Shown here in pieces: positions 53,713-61,259 of a stretch of 64,000 nt of DNA. Every line of letters begins with the position of its first letter. Position 1 is the stretch's first letter. A model generated the notes under the pieces. That model was not told the DNA's origin and ran no database searches. It worked only from the letters and a program-made list of their open reading frames with translations. The DNA is from Oryzobacter faecalis (lineage in GTDB: Bacteria; Actinomycetota; Actinomycetes; Actinomycetales; Dermatophilaceae), in contig NZ_JBKOFW010000009.1 of the NCBI RefSeq assembly GCF_046764005.1, positions 1 to 64,000 on the forward strand, in the 5' to 3' direction. The translations under genes were made by a program, and so were the position numbers.

Positions 53713-54348
53713 TCAGCGCTTCACGGCCGCCAGGAGGCCGTCGCTGACGGGCAGCAGCGCCGGCACGAGGCCGTCGTGGTCGCGCAGGGCCTTGCCGAGG
53801 TCGCGCAGGGTCGTCGTCGTCGCATCGCGCGCGGCGGGGTCGGCGACCTGGTCCTGCCAGAGCATGTTGTCGAGGACGAGCACCCCTCCGGGACGCAGCA
53901 GCCGGACCCCGTGCTCGACGTACTCGGGGTAGGCCTCCTTGTCGGCGTCGACGAGGACGAGGTCGTACGCGCCGTCCGTCATCCGGGGCAGGACCTCGCT
54001 CGCCCGGCCGGTGATGACGCGGGTGCGCTGCGGCGCGTGGCCCGCCTCGGCGTACGCCTGCTTCGCCAGCCGCTGGTGCTCGGCGGAGACGTCGATGGTC
54101 GTGAGCACGCCGTCCTCGGGCATCCCGGACAGCAGCCAGAGCCCCGACGTGCCGGCCCCGGTGCCCACCTCGACGACGTGCCGGGCCTGGACGGCGGCCG
54201 CGAGGAGGCGCAGCACGGCTCCGGCCCCGGTGCCGACGGGGGACGCCGCACCGGTCTCGAGCCCGCGGCGGCGCGCGGCCTCCACGACCTCGGGCTCGGG
54301 CACGAACTCCTCGGCGTAGGACCAGCTGGCCGGCTTGAGGGTGCTCAT
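53713..54348 (-). CDS. SAM-dependent O-methyltransferase (catechol-OMT-like)
   Basis: A 211-residue protein of Methyltransf_3 type. Motif I EVGTGAGTSGLWLLSG, acidic loop LTTIDVSAEHQRLAKQAYAEAG, metal-binding Asp in DLVLVDADKEAYPEYVEHG, and post-motif RPGGVLVLDNMLW. These enzymes are Mg2+-dependent and methylate catechol-like or small-molecule hydroxyls; in mycobacteria the closest relatives have no clear substrate. The start ATG 54348 lies 7 nt after TAGGGT (minus), so it is leaderless. It is divergent from the sigE operon. Confidence 0.9.
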   Translation of the reverse strand: MSTLKPASWSYAEEFVPEPEVVEAARRRGLETGAASPVGTGAGAVLRLLAAAVQARHVVEVGTGAGTSGLWLLSGMPEDGVLTTIDVSAEHQRLAKQAYAEAGHAPQRTRVITGRASEVLPRMTDGAYDLVLVDADKEAYPEYVEHGVRLLRPGGVLVLDNMLWQDQVADPAARDATTTTLRDLGKALRDHDGLVPALLPVSDGLLAAVKR

Positions 54349-54355
54349 GCCCCAC

Positions 54356-54361
54356 ACCCTA
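54356..54361 (-). promoter_or_regulatory. -10 element (TAGGGT) of the O-methyltransferase gene
   Basis: TAGGGT-7 nt-ATG on the minus strand. Leaderless geometry. Confidence 0.55.
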
Positions 54362-54421
54362 GGACGCCCGGGCGCCGGGGTCGGCGTCCCACACCGCTCC
54401 CAGCCGACGTTCAGGGAAACC

Positions 54422-54450
54422 GGGAACAATTCACGGGCACGACGCGTATC
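54422..54450 (+). promoter_or_regulatory. ECF-type (SigE-like) promoter of sigE
   Basis: GGGAAC (54422-54427), 17-nt spacer, CGTATC (54445-54450). GGAAC at -35 is the hallmark of SigE/RpoE-class ECF promoters, and CGT-type -10s are common for them. It suggests autoregulation by SigE. Confidence 0.6.
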
Positions 54451-54487
54451 GATGGGTGACATGAGCAGCCTGGTGAGGGACGAACCG

Positions 54488-55105
54488 ATGACGACGACGG
54501 ACGCCGCGGTGCGCGGCGACGCCACCGGCTGGGTGCCGCCCACGTGGGAGGAGGTCGTCGAACAGCACTCCGCACGGGTCTTCCGGCTCGCCTACCGCCT
54601 CACCGGCAACGTCCACGATGCAGAGGACCTCACCCAGGACGTCTTCGTCCGGGTCTTCCGCTCGTTGCACACCTACCAGCCCGGCACCTTCGAGGGCTGG
54701 CTGCACCGCATCACGACGAACGTCTTCCTCGACAAGATGCGCCGAAAGCAGCGGATCCGCTTCGACGCGCTCTCCGACGAGTCCGCGGCCCGGCTGCCCG
54801 GGCGTGGCCCGAGCCCCGAGCAGGCCTACCACGACGGCCACTTCGACGACGACGTCCAGCGCGCCCTCGACGCCCTCTCACCCGACTTCCGCGCGGCCGT
54901 CGTCCTCTGCGACATCGAGGGCCTGTCCTACGAGGAGGTCGCGGCGACCCTCGGCATCAAGCTGGGGACCGTGCGCTCCCGCATCCACCGCGGCCGCGCG
55001 CAGCTGCGCGAGGCCCTCGCCCACCGGGCGCCCCAGCCCGCGACGACGCCGGCGCGCGCCCCGCGCGGCCGGATCGTGCGCCGCCCCGCCGCAGGAACGG
55101 TATGA
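54488..55105 (+). CDS. sigE: ECF RNA polymerase sigma factor SigE
   Basis: A 205-residue ECF sigma factor. Region 2: RVFRLAYRLTGNVHDAEDLTQDVFVRVFRSLHTYQPGTFEGWLHRITTNVFLDKMRRKQR; region 4: LDALSPDFRAAVVLCDIEGLSYEEVAATLGIKLGTVRSRIHRGRAQL. It matches the actinobacterial SigE group (envelope and heat stress). ATG 54488 is chosen for its GAGGGA 7 nt upstream; ATGs at 54461 and 54452 are in frame. The stop overlaps the anti-sigma gene (ATGA). Gene order sigE-anti-sigma-htrA-tatB is the same as in Mycobacterium. Confidence 0.95.
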   Translation: MTTTDAAVRGDATGWVPPTWEEVVEQHSARVFRLAYRLTGNVHDAEDLTQDVFVRVFRSLHTYQPGTFEGWLHRITTNVFLDKMRRKQRIRFDALSDESAARLPGRGPSPEQAYHDGHFDDDVQRALDALSPDFRAAVVLCDIEGLSYEEVAATLGIKLGTVRSRIHRGRAQLREALAHRAPQPATTPARAPRGRIVRRPAAGTV

Positions 55106-55656
55106 GCCTCACGCCACGGGTCCGCTGCCTGGGAGGTGAGCTGAGCGAGTACGTCGCCGGCCGCCTCCCCGCGGAGCGCCAGTGGGAGTGGGACCGGCAC
55201 CTCGTCGCGTGCCGGGTCTGCGCACACGCCGTCGAGTCCGAGCGCCGCATCCGCGCGGCGTTCGCCGACGGACCGACGATGCCCGGTGACCTGCGGGTCA
55301 CCCTCCTCGCGCTCGGCAGCTCGCTCGCGGCGGACACCCCGACCCGCCCGGCCGCCGCCGCTCCGCGGCCGCTCGCCCTCCTGGCGCCCAGCGCCCCGCC
55401 ATGCCACCGCAGCCCGCTGCGCGCGACCGTCGTCGCCGCGGCAGCGGCGGGGGTGTCGGCGGCCGCTGCCTGGAGCCTCACGGTCCTCGGCACGCCCGCC
55501 CCGGTGCGCCCGGGCCTCACGACGACGTCGACCCCCGCCGTCCAGCCCGCAGCGCCCACGACGGCCTTCGTCACCGCGGGCCTCGAGGTCCGCGGCGGTC
55601 CGGCCCGACCCGCCACCGCCACGGTCGCGACCCAGCGGGCACAATCGGCGCCATGA
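55102..55656 (+). CDS. rseA: Zinc-finger anti-sigma factor (RseA-like)
   Basis: A 184-residue protein from ATG 55102. The ZAS motif HLVACRVCAHAVESE gives the H-x3-C-x2-C zinc site, with the N-terminal LSEYVAGRLPAERQWEWDRH helix that docks on sigma region 4. It ends in an Ala/Thr/Pro-rich tail with a possible single membrane-crossing segment (TVVAAAAAGVSAAAAWSLTVL). It should hold SigE inactive until redox or envelope stress. The stop overlaps the htrA ATG. Confidence 0.88.
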   Translation: MSLTPRVRCLGGELSEYVAGRLPAERQWEWDRHLVACRVCAHAVESERRIRAAFADGPTMPGDLRVTLLALGSSLAADTPTRPAAAAPRPLALLAPSAPPCHRSPLRATVVAAAAAGVSAAAAWSLTVLGTPAPVRPGLTTTSTPAVQPAAPTTAFVTAGLEVRGGPARPATATVATQRAQSAP

Positions 55657-57023
55657 CGAGCGACGACCAGCACGGACGCGACGAGTGGCGCCCGTGGGGC
55701 GGGCGCGGCGACGAGCCGACCCAGGAGGTCCCCACGCGCGAGGAGCCGCTCTGGGCCCGGCTCGGCGGCGGTGAGCAGCAGCGCGAGGAGGCGGGCGCCG
55801 ACCGCGGCGCCGTGCCGACCCAGCCGGTGCCCCACACGGCCGCCCCGGCCCCGGGTCCGGCGTACGCCCCCTACCAGCAGTCGCCGCAGGGCTGGCCGGT
55901 CAGCACGCCCCCGGAGCGTCCCGCGCGCCGCGGTCCCGGCTGGGGCGCCCTCCTCGGCGTCTCCGTGGCGGTGGCCCTCGTCGCCGGGCTGTTCGGCGGC
56001 ATCGGTGGGGCCCTGCTCGCCGACCGCCGGGACGAGCGCACCCCGGCCGCGGCCCTCCCGAGCCCCGGTGCCGGGGCGACCGAGCGGCCTCGCGGGTCGA
56101 TCGCCAACATCGCCGCCACCGTGACGCCGAGCGTGGTCACCCTCAAGGTCGAGGGCGCCGAGGGCCAGGGCACCGGGTCGGGCTGGGTCTACGACGACCG
56201 GGGCCACCTCGTGACGAACAACCACGTCGTGGCGTCGGCTGCGGAGGGCGGGAAGATCACCGTCGTCCTCGCCAACGGCACCGAGCTGCCGGGGACGATC
56301 GTCGGTCGGGACCGGTCCTACGACCTCGCCGTCGTCAAGGTCGAGCGCACCGACCTCGCCCCGCTCACCCTCGGCTCCTCCGACGACGTCGTCGTCGGTG
56401 ACGAGGTCATCGCCGTCGGCGCGCCCCTCGGCCTGGACTCCACCGTGACGAGCGGCATCGTCAGCGCCCTCAACCGGCCGGTGACCCCCGGCGAGGCCGA
56501 CGACCAGTCGTTCATCAACGCCATCCAGACCGACGCCGCGATCAACCCGGGCAACTCGGGCGGGCCGCTCCTCGACATGCAGGGACGCGTCATCGGCGTC
56601 AACAGCGCCATCGCCCGAGCCCCCGGCTCCTCGGTCAGCGGCCAGAGCGGCAACATCGGGGTCGGCTTCGCCATCCCGAGCGCCCAGGTGAAGACGACCG
56701 TCGACCAGCTCATCACGACGGGCAAGTCGGTCCACCCGGTCATCGGGGTCTTCCTCGACTCCGAGCACGAGGGCGAGGGTGTGCGGATCGCCGACGAGGG
56801 GCCCAACGGGCAGCCGGCCCTCACCCCGGGCGGCCCGGCGGAGAAGGCCGGGCTGCGCCCCGGCGACGTCGTCGTGAAGTTCGAGGGCAAGCCGGTGACC
56901 GACCAGGGCGAGTTCATCGTCGCCATCCGCTCCCGGGCGGTCGGCGACGAGGTGACGCTGACCATCCGTCGCGGCGGGGACGAGCGGGATGTCACGATGG
57001 TCCTCCAAGGGTCGCAGGACTGA
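55653..57023 (+). CDS. htrA: HtrA/DegP-type serine protease (S1C) with PDZ domain
   Basis: A 456-residue membrane-anchored protease from ATG 55653. A 90-residue Pro/Glu-rich cytosolic N-terminus precedes one TM helix (about 98-125). The trypsin-like domain shows the triad: His in HLVTNNHVV, Asp in DRSYDLAVVKV, Ser in NPGNSGGPLLD. The C-terminal PDZ domain ends the protein (GLRPGDVVVKFEGKPVTDQGEF). It degrades misfolded envelope proteins; in the sigE operon it would clear anti-sigma or stress-damaged proteins. A CACAAT -10-like hexamer lies 7 nt before the ATG, so a second promoter may exist. Confidence 0.94.
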   Translation: MTSDDQHGRDEWRPWGGRGDEPTQEVPTREEPLWARLGGGEQQREEAGADRGAVPTQPVPHTAAPAPGPAYAPYQQSPQGWPVSTPPERPARRGPGWGALLGVSVAVALVAGLFGGIGGALLADRRDERTPAAALPSPGAGATERPRGSIANIAATVTPSVVTLKVEGAEGQGTGSGWVYDDRGHLVTNNHVVASAAEGGKITVVLANGTELPGTIVGRDRSYDLAVVKVERTDLAPLTLGSSDDVVVGDEVIAVGAPLGLDSTVTSGIVSALNRPVTPGEADDQSFINAIQTDAAINPGNSGGPLLDMQGRVIGVNSAIARAPGSSVSGQSGNIGVGFAIPSAQVKTTVDQLITTGKSVHPVIGVFLDSEHEGEGVRIADEGPNGQPALTPGGPAEKAGLRPGDVVVKFEGKPVTDQGEFIVAIRSRAVGDEVTLTIRRGGDERDVTMVLQGSQD

Positions 57024-57077
57024 CCCCACCCGCACCTCCCGGCGACGTCGGGGCCACGGAAGGACGGTGTCGACGCG

Positions 57078-57542
57078 GTGTTCGGCGTCAACGGCTGGGA
57101 GATCGTGCTCCTCGCGCTCATCGCGGTCTTCGTCCTCGGTCCCGAGCGGCTGCCGGAGTACGCCGCCAAGCTGGCCCGCGGCATCCGCAAGCTGCGCGTC
57201 ATGGCCGAGGGGGCCAAGGGACAGCTGCGTGACCAGCTGGGACCGGAGTACGAGGACATCAACTGGCGCCAGTACGACCCGCGGCAGTACGACCCGCGGC
57301 GGATCGTGCGCGAGGCCCTCGTCGAGCCGCTCGACGACGCCTTCTCACCGGTGCGGGACGAGATCGGCGGGGTCCGCGACGCCGCGCGCCTCAAGGGCCG
57401 CGAAGGCGGGGGTGACGGCACCGGAACCGACACCGGCGCGGAGGACCACGGCGACCCCGCGACGCCACACCTGTCGCCGACGCCCTCGGCGCGCGACTGG
57501 GACCCCAGCCGCCCCACGCCCTACGACGTCGACGCCACCTAG
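57078..57542 (+). CDS. tatB: Twin-arginine translocase subunit TatB
   Basis: A 154-residue protein from GTG 57078. The N-terminal membrane helix and following amphipathic helix are typical of TatB (VFGVNGWEIVLLALIAVFVLGPERLPEYAAKLARGIRKLRVMAEGA): the conserved Glu/Pro turn GPERLPEYA marks the hinge. The acidic C-terminal tail (DDAFSPVRDEIGGVRDAA) is longer than that of TatA. It works with TatA/TatC in Tat export, and its place after htrA matches Mycobacterium. It converges with mrp, 3 nt between stops. Confidence 0.93.
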   Translation: MFGVNGWEIVLLALIAVFVLGPERLPEYAAKLARGIRKLRVMAEGAKGQLRDQLGPEYEDINWRQYDPRQYDPRRIVREALVEPLDDAFSPVRDEIGGVRDAARLKGREGGGDGTGTDTGAEDHGDPATPHLSPTPSARDWDPSRPTPYDVDAT

Positions 57543-57545
57543 GGA

Positions 57546-58679
57546 CTACCGGCCGGCGGGGGTCAGGCCGAGCGAGCGACCGGCGAGGCCGCGGGCGCGC
57601 GACGCGAGCCCCTTGGCGATGCCGCGCAGCGCGACGGCCGACGGGGTGTCGGGCTCGCCGAGGACGACCGGCATCCCCTGGTCGGCCCCGATGCGCAGGC
57701 TCGTGTCGAGGGGGATCTGGCCGAGCAGCGGCACCTCGGCGCCGATCGAGCGGGTCAGCGACTCGGCGACCTCACGACCTCCGCCGGAGCCGAAGATCTC
57801 CTGGCGCGTCCCGTCCGGCAGCTCGAGCCAGCTCATGTTCTCGATGACGCCCGCCAGGCGCTGGTGGGTCTGCAGCGCGATCGACCCGGCGCGCTCGGCG
57901 ACCTCGGCGGCGGCCTGCTGCGGGGTGGTGACGACGAGGATCTCGGCGCCCGGGATGAGCTGCGCCACCGAGATGGCGATGTCGCCGGTGCCGGGCGGGA
58001 GGTCGAGGAGGAGGACGTCGAGGTCGCCCCAGAAGACGTCGGCGAGGAACTGCTGGAGGGCGCGGTGCAGCATCGGCCCGCGCCACACGACCGGCTGGTT
58101 CCCGGGGACGAACATGCCGATCGAGATGACCTTCACGTCGTGGCTGACCGGGGGCAGGATCATGTCGTCGACCTGCGTGGGCCGGCCCTCGACACCGAGC
58201 ATCCGCGGGATCGAGAAGCCGTAGATGTCGGCGTCGACGACACCCACCGAGAGGCCCTGCTGGGCGAGGGCCGCGGCGAGGTTGGCGGTGACCGAGCTCT
58301 TGCCCACGCCGCCCTTGCCCGACGCGACGGCGTACACGCGGGTCAGCGACCCGGCCCGCGCGAACGGCACCTCGCGCTCGGCGACCCCGCCGCGCAGCTT
58401 CGTCTTCAGCTCGGCGCGCTGGTCGTCGGACATGACCCCGAGGGTCACGGTGACGCCGGTGACGCCCTCGACCTTCGACAGCGCTGCGGTCGTGTCGCCC
58501 GTCAGCTTGTCCTTGAGCGGGCAGGCGGCCACCGTGAGCAAGATCGTCACCGTGACGTGGCCGTCGTCGTCGCACACGACCGACTCGACCATGCCGAGCT
58601 CGGTGACGGGCTTGCGGATCTCGGGGTCGATGACCGTCTCGAGGGCAGCGTGGAGGGCGTCGGGACCAACCTGGGGCAT
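57546..58679 (-). CDS. mrp: Mrp/ApbC/NBP35-family P-loop ATPase (Fe-S carrier)
   Basis: A 377-residue protein from ATG 58679. An N-terminal MIP18/DUF59 domain (ALETVIDPEIRKPVTELGMVESV) is followed by the ParA/MinD-like ATPase: deviant Walker A ASGKGGVGKSSVTANLA, Walker B-like VLLLDLPPGTGDI. It carries and inserts Fe-S clusters in the cytosol. The paired Cys of the C-terminal region used for cluster binding in many homologues is not obvious here. Its -10 TAGACT lies 6 nt upstream; remarkably the TAG of that hexamer is also the stop codon of the preceding DUF1003 gene. Confidence 0.93.
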   Translation of the reverse strand: MPQVGPDALHAALETVIDPEIRKPVTELGMVESVVCDDDGHVTVTILLTVAACPLKDKLTGDTTAALSKVEGVTGVTVTLGVMSDDQRAELKTKLRGGVAEREVPFARAGSLTRVYAVASGKGGVGKSSVTANLAAALAQQGLSVGVVDADIYGFSIPRMLGVEGRPTQVDDMILPPVSHDVKVISIGMFVPGNQPVVWRGPMLHRALQQFLADVFWGDLDVLLLDLPPGTGDIAISVAQLIPGAEILVVTTPQQAAAEVAERAGSIALQTHQRLAGVIENMSWLELPDGTRQEIFGSGGGREVAESLTRSIGAEVPLLGQIPLDTSLRIGADQGMPVVLGEPDTPSAVALRGIAKGLASRARGLAGRSLGLTPAGR

Positions 58680-58685
58680 GGCCCC

Positions 58686-58691
58686 AGTCTA
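58686..58691 (-). promoter_or_regulatory. -10 element (TAGACT) of mrp, overlapping the DUF1003 stop
   Basis: TAGACT-6 nt-ATG on the minus strand. The first three bases are also the TAG stop codon of the DUF1003 gene. Confidence 0.6.
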
Positions 58692-59258
58692 GGTCGCGCG
58701 GTCGGTGCTCCCGTCCGCGGCCGTGACGGACACGACGTCGGTGCCCTCGAGGTCCTCCTTGCGCACGAGGACCAGGCCCCGCTGCTCGAGCTCGTCGAGC
58801 AGGTCACGCAGCTCGGAGCGCACGAAGTCGCGCGTCGCGGTGTCGCGCATCGCGATGCGGAGCGCGGCGACCTCGCGGGTGAGGAACTCGGTGTCGGCGA
58901 GGTTGCGCTCGTCGCGGGCGCGGTCCTGCTCGAGCGAGACGCGGTCGCGGTCGGCCTGCCGGTTCTGCGCGAGGAGGATGAGCGGCGCCGCGTACGAGGC
59001 CTGCAGGCTGAGCATCAGGGTGAGGAAGATGAAGGCGTAGGGGTCGAAGCGGAAGCCGGCCGGCGCGGTGGTGTTCCAGACGACCCAGACGACGACGAAC
59101 ACCGTCATCGCGATGAGGAAGTACGGCGTGCCCATGAAGCGCGCGAACTTCTCCGAGACGACCCCGAAGGTCTCCTCGGTGAGGACGCTCGGCATGCTCC
59201 AGCGTCGACCTCCCTCGCGGGGCTGGTCGATGCGGGCCCGGCGCTCGCGCTCAGCCAC
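58689..59258 (-). CDS. DUF1003 membrane protein
   Basis: A 189-residue protein from GTG 59258. Two membrane helices (FLIAMTVFVVVWVVWNT and PYAFIFLTLMLSLQASYAAPLIL) with the DUF1003 motif FDPYAFIFLTLMLSLQASYAAPLILLAQNRQADRDR, then a coiled-coil tail and an acidic C-terminus. Family members sit beside MgtE-type genes; the function is unknown. The start overlaps the stop of the CBS/MgtE_N gene by 8 nt, so they are cotranscribed. Confidence 0.9.
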   Translation of the reverse strand: MAERERRARIDQPREGGRRWSMPSVLTEETFGVVSEKFARFMGTPYFLIAMTVFVVVWVVWNTTAPAGFRFDPYAFIFLTLMLSLQASYAAPLILLAQNRQADRDRVSLEQDRARDERNLADTEFLTREVAALRIAMRDTATRDFVRSELRDLLDELEQRGLVLVRKEDLEGTDVVSVTAADGSTDRAT

Positions 59259-60555
59259 CGCCGGCCACCCCCTGCGGTGCCACGACGTCGTGGCGCTCCT
59301 CGCGCCAGTCGTCGGGCAGGATGTGGTCGAGGACGTCGTCGACGGTGACCGCGCCGAGCAGGTGGCCCTCGTCGTCGACGACGGGCAGCCCCACGAGGTC
59401 GTAGGTCGCGAGCATCCGGGTGACCTGGCCGAGGGTGGCGTCCGGGGGCAGCGGGTCGACGTCCTTGTCGAGGATGCCGCCGATCGGGTTGTGCGGCGGC
59501 TCGCGGAGCAGCCGCTGGATGTGGACCATCCCGAGGTACTTGCCGGTGGGCGTCTCGAGCGGGGAGCGGCAGACGAAGACGGTGCAGGCGAGGGCGGTCG
59601 AGAGCTCCTGGCGCCGGACGACGGCGAGGGCCTCGGCGATGGAGGCCTCGGGGCCGAGGATGACCGGCTCGGTCGTCATGAGGCCACCGGCGGTGTTCTC
59701 GTCGTAGGTGAGAAGGCGGCGCAGGTCGGCCGCCTCGTCGGCGTCCATCTTCTGGAGCAGCTCCTCCTGCCGGTCCTTGGGCAGCTCGGCGAGGAGGTCG
59801 GCGGCGTCGTCGGGCTCCATCGCCTCGAGGACGTCCGCCGCGCGACCGACCTCCAGGCCGGCGATGATCTCGACCTGGTCGTCCTCGGGCAGCTCCTCGA
59901 TGACGTCGGCCAGGCGGTCGTCGTCGAGCGCGGCGGCGACCTCCGCCCGGCGCTGGGGCGTGAGGTCGTGGATGACCTCGGCGAGGTCGGCGGGCTTGAG
60001 GTCCTCGTACGCCTCGAGGAGGCGGGCCGCGCTCTGGCCCCCGGAGGTGTCGCGCAGCCCCGTGACGTCCTCGATGGCGACGAGGAGGGTCTCACCGCGG
60101 CGCCGGCCGAGGCGGGGGAGGCCGCTGCGGGGGCGGCCGTAGCCGGTGCGCACGTAGGCGCGGGCGACGCTCCAGCCGCGTGACCCGCTCTGCTCGATGC
60201 CGATGTCCTCGACCGTGGCGTCGACGACCACGCCCTCCTCGGTGCGGACCCGGACGGGCCGCTCGAAGAGCTCGGCGACGACGAGGGTCTCGTTGCCGCG
60301 CTGCTCGAAGCGGCGCATGTTGACCAGGCCGGTCGTGATGACCTGGCCGCCCTCGACCGAGGTGACCCGCGTCATCGGCACGAAGACGCGGCGCCGGCCG
60401 GCGACCTCGACGACGAGGCCGATGACGCGGGGGCGGCTCCGCGCGACGTTGAAGGTGACGACGACGTCGCGGACGCGACCGACCTGGTCACCGAGCGGGT
60501 CGAAGACGTTGAGCTCGGTCAGTCGGCCGACGAAGGCGCGGGTCGGCGTGCTCAC
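59251..60555 (-). CDS. PRC-barrel/MgtE_N/CBS protein without transporter domain
   Basis: A 434-residue protein from GTG 60555. Order: PRC-barrel-like segment at the N-terminus (FDPLGDQVGRVRDVVVTFNVAR), MgtE_N superhelical domain (PADLAEVIHDLTPQRRAEVAAALDDDRLADVIEELPEDDQ...), then two CBS domains (TTEPVILGPEASIAEALAVVRR; PPDATLGQVTRMLATYDLVGLPVVDDEG). The Mg2+ channel helices of true MgtE are absent; there is no membrane segment. It may be a cytosolic Mg2+/nucleotide sensor that acts with DUF1003. The GTG 60555 is 6 nt after TAGCCT and also overlaps the upstream stop (GTGA). Confidence 0.88.
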   Translation of the reverse strand: MSTPTRAFVGRLTELNVFDPLGDQVGRVRDVVVTFNVARSRPRVIGLVVEVAGRRRVFVPMTRVTSVEGGQVITTGLVNMRRFEQRGNETLVVAELFERPVRVRTEEGVVVDATVEDIGIEQSGSRGWSVARAYVRTGYGRPRSGLPRLGRRRGETLLVAIEDVTGLRDTSGGQSAARLLEAYEDLKPADLAEVIHDLTPQRRAEVAAALDDDRLADVIEELPEDDQVEIIAGLEVGRAADVLEAMEPDDAADLLAELPKDRQEELLQKMDADEAADLRRLLTYDENTAGGLMTTEPVILGPEASIAEALAVVRRQELSTALACTVFVCRSPLETPTGKYLGMVHIQRLLREPPHNPIGGILDKDVDPLPPDATLGQVTRMLATYDLVGLPVVDDEGHLLGAVTVDDVLDHILPDDWREERHDVVAPQGVAGGG

Positions 60556-61148
60556 CCCGACAGGCTATCGGGGCGGGAGCGCCGCGCCCGGGACCTCCCG
60601 TGCCAGTGCCACGGCCGCCAGGTCGCCGTCGTCGAACCCGCCGGGTGGACGGGCGCGGCGCCCGAGGCGTCGGTGTACGCGCCGGGCCCCTCGACGAGGC
60701 GGCCGTGGGGGGTGATGACGTGGATCGTGCACGACGCGGCCCAGCGCCGGGCGACGTCGCCCGTGGCGTTGAGCCGCTCGGGGCGCAGCACCTCGACGGC
60801 GTCGTCCCAGCCCTCGTGCTCCGGCGTCAGCTCGCGCGCCGACGCGTGGACGGCGAGCAGGCGACCTCCGGAGTCCTTGCTGCGGAAGAGGACCTCGACC
60901 TCGTCGGGCAGCCACGGCAGGGACTGCTCACCGGGCCCCGACACGACGTACGCGGCCGGGCCGGTGCCCCGCTCGTCGCCGTCGTCGTGCCAGACGAACC
61001 ACACGGGGTGCGTGCCGCCGTCGGGGACGCGCACCCACAGCACCCCCGACTTGCTCGCCGCCTCGTGGACGAGCCGCGTGACGTCGACCGGCCGCGCCAT
61101 CACGGTCGTCGGCTCCGTGGCGGGCTCGGTGGGCGCCTCCTCGGTCAT
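60552..61148 (-). CDS. Conserved hypothetical protein, split-barrel (PNPOx-like) type
   Basis: A 198-residue protein from ATG 61148. The middle region (VTRLVHEAASKSGVLWVRVPDGGTHPVWFVWHDDG, AAYVVSGPGEQSLPWL, EVEVLFRSKDSGGRLLAVHASARELTPE) looks like an FMN-binding split barrel of the pyridoxamine-phosphate-oxidase superfamily, but the FMN-contact residues are not clear. The C-terminal 25 residues are Arg/Trp/Ser-rich and may be a variable tail. Its GTGA stop overlaps the CBS protein start. Upstream GAGAGT at -6 is a weak leaderless-type -10. Confidence 0.6.
   Translation of the reverse strand: MTEEAPTEPATEPTTVMARPVDVTRLVHEAASKSGVLWVRVPDGGTHPVWFVWHDDGDERGTGPAAYVVSGPGEQSLPWLPDEVEVLFRSKDSGGRLLAVHASARELTPEHEGWDDAVEVLRPERLNATGDVARRWAASCTIHVITPHGRLVEGPGAYTDASGAAPVHPAGSTTATWRPWHWHGRSRARRSRPDSLSG
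60562..60567 (-). promoter_or_regulatory. -10 element (TAGCCT) of the CBS/MgtE_N gene
   Basis: TAGCCT-6 nt-GTG on the minus strand, located inside the 3' end of the upstream gene. An internal promoter with leaderless geometry. Confidence 0.5.
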
Positions 61149-61246
61149 GGCCCGACTCTCCCACACGCGGCGAGCAGCAGGTCGGGGTGCGCGCGGCGTC
61201 GGTCACACCGTGACGTGGCTCATGCGACCGGCCCTCGCGCCGCTGC

Positions 61247-61252
61247 TAGCGT
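61247..61252 (+). promoter_or_regulatory. -10 element (TAGCGT) of the first CitE-like gene
   Basis: TAGCGT-7 nt-ATG (61260). Leaderless geometry. Confidence 0.55.
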
Positions 61253-61259
61253 CCGCGGC

